Below, in pieces: positions 55,258 through 64,000 of a DNA stretch of 64,000 nt. Each line of letters starts with the position of its first letter. The stretch's first letter is position 1. The position numbers and the translations under genes are program-made. The stretch covers positions 16,810,001 through 16,874,000 of the forward strand of contig CM049395.1 in NCBI GenBank assembly GCA_026929865.2. The letters run 5' to 3'. The notes beneath the pieces were generated by a model. The model saw only the letters and a program-made list of their open reading frames with translations. It was not told the origin of the DNA and did no database searches. This DNA is from Hyperoplus lanceolatus (taxonomy: Eukaryota; Chordata; Actinopteri; Uranoscopiformes; Ammodytidae).

Positions 55258-58200
55258 GATAAGTGATAATGCGGTTTAAGTGTGATTGGCTGTTGCTTAT
55301 TTTGAAAGTATGTAGGTCTTTCAATATGGCTTCTTGTTTTTAGTTTATGGAACAGTCTTCCGGTTCTTGGTTTGTGCTCTTTTTGAAATGGCACCGACTG
55401 GAAAAAGGAGACCTCTTTTAGATTTGAGTGTTGTGATCTTTTTAGTGCTTTGCCACAGGCAAACACTAATTCCCCCCTACAATAAGCTCTAATGAAGCAC
55501 AGAATCAATATGTTTGACATTTATCTCCCATCTCAACATCTGGTGTTTGTTTTTGATGCCCCAAAATGGCTCCTCATGAGGCCAATGTCTGTGCCAGTTT
55601 TCTGTTTTGGAATGGGGAAATGAATGAAGGTTGTGTGCCGTAGTCAGCAAGTACATACACAAAGCCAGTGGGCGGTTATGTTCCCCCTGCTATGGTGTTA
55701 TCAGCATTTGGAAGAGCTCTCAATTTAATCGTTATTCTTTATTCCTGTTTTGCTATCCAAATAGGAGCACGGTTATAACTTCACTTGTTACCTCCAGCTG
55801 ATTGTGAGGGGTTTTGACAACCTTCCCCATGAATGCCTATGCAGTTGCTTTATGTGACACATGCCGGTGTGTGTTCATTTAAGGAAAGATCTTTATCCAG
55901 TCAAACCTTGACCAAGCAGCAGTATAACCACAAGCATCTCTCCTACAGAGGGATAAACAGAGAGCAAGATACTCTCTGCCACTGCAGGGTCAGAGATTAC
56001 AAACTCAATTGTACTCTGCTTGGTGACTTGTCTGCTCAGCAACTTCCTGCTAGCAACATCAGAGGGAAGGACAGTATGGAAAAGGACAGGGGGGGGGGGG
56101 CAGAATAACTGTCCATGCTTCCAGTGCCATTAATCTTTCTTTGTTTGTGTAAGGAAAACTAACAAAACTTCAGCTTCCACTTGCCAATCAGGCCACTGAG
56201 TCTGGCTTGTTTTTCAGGATGTTATCACTGACAAAAGACAGGAAAATAAAAGGAACATTTCAAATAAATACCAAAATACAACCTGAATGAATTTTGATTA
56301 GTGTCTTTAATCTTTATTCTTGTTTAATCTTTAGTCTGTAGGCTACTCTGTATACTTTGAGTAAACATTCCCTTCTGATATTTATTGTATTAATTAGGGG
56401 AGGTCGTATTTGGCTTATGAGGCTATTTATTGATCACTGTATGCCAATTCAGTTTGCTAATCCTCTACCCTTCACCATTTGGTTTCTGTTTCGGAAGAAT
56501 GCTCCCACAATACAGATTCTGGAAATGTCTTCCCCTACATAGGGAATTGTGCCTTGGTATGGCAGGAGAAGTGTTAATGTTATTTTCGATAAAGCTCTGG
56601 TGATATGTGCTGAGGGATGCAGAGAATTCAGTTTTATGCCTTTATGCCAATTAATGTAAACTATGATGTTTTTCCTATACCATTTTAAATGTAGACAAGA
56701 TCACATCTTATTTAATGAATATGTAATTAGTAGATAGTTACAAGGCTTATATGTACATATTATATGCAGTTAAGTCATTAAAATACTGGCATCATTAAAA
56801 TGGGTATTGAGAATCACTAAGGAATTGGCCACCTTACTCTCTTCATTGCAAGCTTCAACTATTTCTTACTTGTGCGTTTGCCATATTTAGTTAAATTTCT
56901 TGAAGTACTGTTGCAACAGCTCTTTTTACCACGGCACTAAGCAAATATGCCTTTAAATGCTTTTGCAAGCTCAGCAAGTATTGATTTACATTCAACCTAA
57001 TTTTCTTCTTGTCTGAAAGCTCTGACGGTAGGTGTAACAAGAATTACTTGAAAGATTACTTGAATAATGCTGGCAGTCCACATAAACTCGACCTTGCCTG
57101 TGGGTGTTTTAAAAACATAGGTATGTCTTTACCAGCAAACTGTATTTTTTTCCATTTGGTTTCGAAAGCCTTTCATTAATTTTGAGTCCTGATACCACTA
57201 TAATCATATTCGTATAGTCATCCACTCCGTTTGAACCGACTATTTGAAAAGCTATTCAGCATTTAAAAGTAAGCTGGATATTACAGAAGAATATTTTTTA
57301 AGCTCAAGCATTGTGATACTTGGCATTTGAGGAGTTCAAAGGATGGTTTCCTTTTTTGTATTTGCAAAACCAAACACACTAAAGTGTAAGGAATGGATTA
57401 AATTGTGTGTTTATCCGCTCTAATGTAAGCTGCTGGCTAATTAGCTTACTACCAGTATAAACCGCGCGTTGGTTCCAAGACCAAGGAGATAATTAACTCT
57501 TGGAAAGTTTACACAGGAACTTTAGCCATTTTGCAAGATAACATTTGCCAGACCGATTGGTTGGTTAGACCTCATCACCAAAAATCTGTCTCTTGTGATG
57601 TGAAAAGTCAAATACTAACAAGTAGTCTATGTAAGCTAGGCATTCACACAGTTAAACCAGAACTGTTTTATCCTACAGTATTCCTCTTCATACTTAAAAT
57701 ACTATGACTACACTACCATACAAGAACAATGTTTCTTTATATTAATGTCTTCTACATGGTTCATCAGCTGGTTAGGAGGACTTTTTGAATGTAGCCACTA
57801 AGGGAATATTTAAGATAATTTCACAATATTCTTGAGGCAGCTGGAAACGTTAAAAAGCAACGGCAACAATTGAAAGGGCTAATGTTTAATGGATTCAAAT
57901 TTGCCAGGAGCAGTTCTCATTTCAGGCGGCAAAAGCAAGCTAGAAGCTTTATTTATCAAGGACCCATTGTTTCAATTGTTAAATCTGCCCTTGTATAGTT
58001 GTAAACCACCTATGTGTCGTGTGAAAATGATTGGACCGCTTTTCTACTTCTGTTTCAATTTAGGCCTTTATTGTTCAGGGCCTAAGATAAGTCCGGTTTC
58101 TGTGCAAGGAATTTTGAAAAGCTGCGTATTCTCCTAGTTGTCTAACCCCTAAAATATTTCATCTCACATGCAAAAACTGCATAATGTATAAATTGATAAG

Positions 58201-58756
58201 GACTTGTAAAGAGCTCTAATTTAACACCTTGTGCTTCATGTTGTTTCCTCTTTGAGCATAACGATAGGACCACCTTATTTATTGTAAGCCGCAGTACTAA
58301 CCTTAAAGAAACCTAAAACTTGCCTTTGATAAGAATCAAGGGACTGCCTTCCTTATGTGCTCCTTTCTCAAACCGTGCTCACTGCAAGCCTTGAGAGAAG
58401 GAGGTAAGACAGTTATTTCCCACAGAGGCTGAGTGAACACAGATGGCAGGGTACACTGGGGTACAGTGTCGGAATATCAAAGCAAATATTCACCTTAAGA
58501 GACAGACATGTTCGTAAACTCTCCGGCCCTTCTCAATTTCCCCATTATGAAATCAAATGCCCACTGTGAAGTGGTTTGTTACCTTACTTGAAATACGAGC
58601 CTTTTTGCTGACAACACCTGTGTTAAGGAGAGCTGGATTTGTGGCACCTATAAAAGGAGATTGTAGTGGAAAGTAAGAAGTTTTAATACCTTGGATTCCC
58701 CTGGAATGTTTCTTTGAAGTCAAGGTTTGAAATTAGACATGGTAATGGTCTCCAGG
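55258..58756. other. Non-coding, repeat-poor
   Basis: AT-rich sequence with one G run at about 56090-56100. I recognise no transposon, no exon and no microsatellite of note. The short open frames are not supported. Confidence 0.45.
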
Positions 58757-58757
58757 G

Positions 58758-58778
58758 GTGTGTGTGTGTGTGTGTGTG
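58758..58778. repeat. Short (TG)n microsatellite
   Basis: 21 bp of TG. Confidence 0.9.
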
Positions 58779-61700
58779 CACACGTGTTGGGTAAAGGAAA
58801 CTTAACTAGAATGGTTTGCAATGCATGATGTTCATCTTTAAATTTCTTTGTGCTTTTGTTTAGTAACTGTTGAACCACTCTCGATTAAATGCATTGCCTA
58901 TTTCCATTACAGTGTTAAGGAAATTGGCAGTTTCTCAAAATAATATTTTCCATTTAAAAGTTTTAAGCATCATGCACTCCCCAAACAGAAGCTTAGCTGT
59001 GAGTACAAGAGAGGAGCCTTTGACTTGGAAAGTTTCAGCCGAGAGCTTGTTGAGTCTAAAAAGCTTTGACTGTTGTGAGGCAATCTTGTTTTCTCCTTGC
59101 CTGAGGGCCACTGCAGGAGGTGAAGTCATAAACATGGCTGGGAAAGTGGAACTGGGTTAAGTGAGGAAGTCTGTGTGAATCTCTCTGCAAAAACACATTA
59201 CTTCACTACACCTGTCAGCACCAGTGCTAGCTAAAAGGCCAATGCGTGGCTCACTCTTTACCAACAGTGCTTTTGCATAGCTGAATTGTTATGATTGTGA
59301 GGCAGGGGAGTAGAACATTAATTCAATTCAACATCTTGCTTCTCTGTCTTGCAGGGAATTGTTATAGTGGGCTGGTATGGCTGGTGACAGCTTGAAGTAA
59401 TTTACTTCAAGAACAGTTATAAAGCCTCAATGGCTGACATGAAGAGTTGGTTCTTAAACTAAACACCGCAGTACAAATACACCAACATATCATAGTTAAT
59501 AGAAGTACATCCTTCCAAGAGTCCTCACTTGTTAGTTTAATGTAAATTCTCATTGCAGTGATGGTTTAATTAGACACAAGTTTTAATGTAATTCATTTCA
59601 AAGTACAAACGAGCATATGTAGTAACTCTGGCGTTTACATTTTTTACAATGAATCAACTGACCTTTTTTGCAGCACTGAAGCAGGGAGCATTTTTAATAC
59701 GAAATGTGTTTTTTTGCAGTGGAAAAGACTGACACGGTGGCAGCAATTGGGAAAAAAACTATGGCCCCCGGTGCTAAGCTTCTTATAATGAGACATGTCT
59801 CTCGTTATGTTGAGGATATTAATAATGGAAAGATTCAGGAGCCAGTGTTGGACACTTCTAGATAATTAATGTTCACTCTCCAACTTGACACCAGTTGATT
59901 CTGTAGGTGAAGGAGTGTGTTCAATATTTAATCATCACCGTGCGACTCGTGTGCCTGAGCTCAAATGAATGGGAAAAAGTGGGTTGCAGTATCTGCCTGT
60001 TTAGATGGAAGAGGTTAGTATTTCCTTGGGTCACATGGAACCAGTATGATCCCTTGCCGGTTTTGTCAGATTCCATTTATTAAAGGGTACTTGTGACATC
60101 AAATCTAAGGATGTAACTCCTATTCTAATTTCATTATAGAGTATTTTGTCCGTTATTTCCTGGACTATTTGACTAATTGTTTAATCTATAAAATGTTAGA
60201 AAAAAGTAAATTTTGCCCATCACACTTTACTGAAGCCAATATTGTCTCCTTAAATTTCCGTTAATTGTCTAAAAGACAATCTAGAACCCACATATATTTA
60301 ATCTGCTGTCACATAGGACAAAGACAAGCAGTACATCCTCACAAATGTGAAGCTGAAACTAGGAAGTGTTAATAGTAAATGGCATTTTTATTTGAAAAAT
60401 TCCAATTAAGGGATATCAAAGTAGGTTTGAAGTAATTCACTGACAATAAACTGATCCACTAAGTGACTTATCTTTCAGCTCTTAGCGTTAGGCTTGACTA
60501 ATTGATTTGACAGGTTCAGTTAGTATGCTCTAAACTATAGACATTGTAAACTATGGTTGGGTAGTTATTTTTGTAAACATGAAAAACAGATCATTTGGTT
60601 TGAACTTAAAATGATTATTGCATTGTATGGCCTATCAAAAAAAAAGATTATGAGGTTTATTTTAATTTAAACATATGCCAGTTAACGTAAAATAATTAAA
60701 ACAAACAGTAATTTGCAGTCAAATACATACAGTACATCTGATTACTTGTGCCTTGTTTTGCAGGAACATGTATACTGTATGTGGCTGAGAAAAAAAATTA
60801 AATGTTTCAACTGAAGTCTAAAAGAGTGAAATCAATTATGCATTGATGTGCATGGTGTACTTTGGCCATCCTCCAGTAGAGATCCTGTTTGCTATAAGCC
60901 GTTTACCTGATCCATTGATGCTTTGCAGTTGAGTCTCTTTGTTACCATGAATTAACCAGTTAACAAAATATTCTTCACCTGAGATGTTCAATTAACCTGT
61001 GCTAGTCTGATGGTACTAACATTATTTAATAAATAAAGACATGTAAAATGAGACAATGACTGGGAGATGTACTATAATAGCTTGCATGGTGAATTCGATG
61101 CCTTCAGTATAACAAGACCGTCATGCATTGTACTTCCTGTTGTTGCTCTTTTTCCCCTTTAACATAAAGGCTGTTCTCACTCATAGTTTTATTCATTGTG
61201 ATAGACTCTTACTTTGCCGCCTTTCATGATGCTAAGCTGCTCTTAATGAAACTCAACACTTCCTGCAGATGTTTCACAGCAAATGTGATGTGAAGGGATT
61301 ATTTCTCCTGAACCGCTGGAAGGCTTTTAATGTGAAACAGATGGAGGAATCAGTTTGCATTAACAGCAAGCAGCAGATGGGAATACATCAAAAAACTGGG
61401 AGGATTCTTTTAATTTACAAACAAACACATATTGCCTATTATAAAGCATCTCCTTATAAATAAAGGCTGTCTTTTAGCATAGCCTGTCTCAAATCAATGC
61501 AAGGTTTTCATTTAAGCTGAGGTGAAGTAAGGCCTCTTCCACTATTTGACAATATGTAGTGTTACGTTTACCCTTGTTGACCCAAAAAGAGGCTTATGAC
61601 GCGCGCAAATTGTTTTTTTATTTTCTGTAAAAAAGAATAAAGACATATATATGATAGGATTAACAAAATTATGATTTAAACCAGGAAAGATCCATTTAAA

Positions 61701-64000
61701 CAATGAGAAAAGGAGACAGAAATATGAAGAATCTGACTTCAGTTCAGTTCATTTTGGTCGACAATGTTCTGAATTGTGATACTTGATGCATACATGAACA
61801 TTATGTGTGCTTGCATGTCTGTGTTGTCTGCGTGTGTGATCCAGTGCGGTGTTGTGCAGTGATGGAAAAACAAATAATACTCTTGAGTGCGTGCAAAATG
61901 CTGACAGGCAGTTAGTGAACAGTTTCCTGAGGGAAGCCGCATTTGTTTGGAGGGTTAATGAATGCCAGAAACAGGCTTGTGTTGTTTGGGTGAACACGAT
62001 AGATTAAAGAACGAATGGCCAACAATCGCCCTTGCATACTGTTCCCAACAACCCTCTTTCACCTCCAGCATGTAACCCATAGCTAACAGACATACCCATC
62101 TGTTTCTCCATTCCCAAGGTGAAACCAGCCTTGACAGAAATGGCTAAGCAGTCATTTTTAAAAGTGTCCTCCCTGGGAAGACACTGTTGGCTTTTATGTG
62201 GTTCCCCTATCTACCAAAATCTCTGCCTCTGTGTTTCTACCTTCCCTTACACTCCTATTATCCGTCTTTCTCACACAATCATGATCCTCATTTTTACTCT
62301 CCAGTTCTCCCCCTCTTCTCTTTCCCTTCATTCTGTGCCTCCCTCCCCTCCCCCCTTATTCCACCCTCCTCATTTTTAAAAGCCACATGCTCCCAGCCCG
62401 TCTGGCTCAGTTGCACCCTGCCAATGAAGGGCTTTTTATTGGGCTGAGATTGAGTGCAGCCAAGCAGGGCCTGGCTAGGGCTGAGGCTGGGGCCAGCCCT
62501 CGCAGTCCCACAACCCCTCCCCCCTCTCCCACTGCACAGACCACTCCACATGCCTGTTCTGGTCTGGCCCCGTCGCCCAGAAGGAGATTACTTGTCTCTG
62601 CTGCCCTTAATTGCCGACAGCAGCTGAAAAGAGTTAGAGAGAGAGAGACATTGTAGAGAGAGGAGAGGGGAACAGTGTTGGCTTGTTGAGCTGTTACTTG
62701 ACAAGCTTGGGAATCAAAAGGTTTGTGTCCCTGCTGTCGAATCCTGGCTCTGTATTAGTTGGTTTTATAAAGATGGATTTTGTTTTCATCAATTGTTTGG
62801 TAGAAACTCATGGTATTTGGATTGTATCATATGCTGATGATGTGTTATTGAAGTAGGAAGGCTGTTGAAAGACTTGAAACCTCAGTTCAGGTCACTTCAT
62901 TATGAGGATGTGTGGTTAGGGAAGTACTGTGTGCCCTCTCCCTGCCCTCCAAGTCCCTGTCATGTTTCATAGCCAAAGGCTTCCTTCCAGCAGCCTGTGC
63001 CCCACCATTCCTTTTTACTTTTTCCAATGAACTTGTGTATTTCATATTATTACAGTTGGTTATTGTTGAATTCCCCCTGGCTTGGTCCCAGAAAATTAAA
63101 TAGTGGCCAGTCTATTGAATTGGCAGTCTCTGAACAAGCAGCAAAGCCCTTTTTTTTGTATGTGCGTTGTTTTGTATGTAGGTTTTGCAGCATGTCCAAT
63201 AAAAAGATGCTTCTGTTGGGCACATGCCAGTTTCCATTCTCTGGCATGAAGAAGTTATTAAACACAACATAGTTTTACTGTCTAAAAGCAGAAAATTAAA
63301 TACAGAGTTACGTTTAATGTAGTTATTACATTTTAAAGGAATAGTTAAGCATTTTGAAGAATGAGCGTATACATTTTTTCTTGACAATAGTTTAATGAGA
63401 ATCTTGCCATCGATCTGCAAATTTAAAGCCACAACAGAAGCTGGTTTGTCTGGCTCTGTCCAAAGGTAAGGATGACGACACTCCAGGAAGTGTTTGTACC
63501 AGTCTTATCAATGTAAAAACCACTAGGTGTTGTCTTTACACGTGGGTTTTTGTAAGAATTAAACAAATAAGCTTATTAACTGGCAAGATTTAGAGGTGCT
63601 TAGAATGTACAGGTCAGACATTAAAACGTTATCACCCCCAGAAAAGCACATACTGTAGATGCAATTTCCCAACTATTGAACTTACAAGCTAAAAGTTACA
63701 TACAAACTGATCAAACTACGGCAAAAAGCACCTTCATTTAAATGCATGACTCATGACTAGATTTATCTTGAGTTTGCATGCTGGCAAGGTTGAGGTGTAT
63801 TTATATTTATTTTCTGGAAAACAGTTTGGAAGTCAGCCATGCACTTTATGCATTTCTGTGTTGAACATGAGCCAAGTGTCATTGATGTTTATGAGCAAGT
63901 AGAAGATGAATAGTCTTTATCTCACAATTGTGAGACTTCTAACTCCAAGTATATTGGCCCGAGGCAACAAACTAGAGATACTCAATTCACACTAAGGCAT
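58779..64000. other. Non-coding, repeat-poor
   Basis: AT-rich with a more GC-rich, pyrimidine-rich block at about 62200-62600. No terminal trip4 exon and no next gene were found up to the window end. Confidence 0.45.

Noticed and set aside
62187-62656. Overlapping proline/serine-rich frames on both strands
   Set aside because: They come from a pyrimidine-rich block, lack splice support and match no protein I recognise.

Overview
The window reads as nuclear DNA of a ray-finned (teleost) fish. The evidence is two split vertebrate genes with GT-AG introns, long CA/TG/CT microsatellites, and a dense load of repeats typical of fish: L2 and RTE LINEs, a tRNA-derived SINE, many hAT, Harbinger, Tc1 and pogo-like DNA transposons, and a BEL/Pao fossil. 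The species cannot be named from the sequence alone.

Layout. (1) About 2.57-16.13 kb, + strand: seven exons (numbered 4-10 by alignment with human CHRNA7) of an alpha7-type nicotinic acetylcholine receptor subunit. The first three exons are not in view and probably lie upstream. The introns hold a Tc1-type MITE, a tRNA SINE, a hairpin element with telomere-like repeats, a hAT MITE, a MITE with a 9-bp target duplication and a 2.3-kb RTE LINE with 13-bp target duplications. A TTAA-flanked MITE begins directly after the stop codon, and the stop codon lies inside its target site. (2) About 17.55-36.68 kb: one old L2 LINE cut into at least five pieces by nested insertions. These are a younger inverted L2, a 10.2-kb Harbinger-type element that carries several other elements, a 0.63-kb MITE, and a 5.3-kb TA-flanked element that holds a Tol2-like hAT, which holds a further hAT. 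(3) 37.8-43.5 kb, + strand: eleven consecutive exons of trip4 (activating signal cointegrator 1), 1,533 coding bases in one open frame, with the C2HC5 zinc finger and most of the ASCH domain. The last ~55 codons were not found. A Tc1-like transposon and microsatellites sit in intron 3. (4) 43.5-64 kb: probably the long last part of trip4 or its 3' flank. It holds microsatellites, a hAT with a TA-flanked element inside it, and a BEL/Pao fossil, followed by about 8.7 kb almost free of recognisable repeats.

The two host genes are in the same orientation but have unrelated jobs: a plasma-membrane ligand-gated cation channel and a nuclear transcription/RNA-linked coactivator. I saw no operon-like or functional link between them. 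The most informative signals in the window are transposon archaeology: exact target-site duplications at most insertions, and a TA-flanked family in which both terminal repeats and an internal inverted pair of the same motif appear to have changed together.
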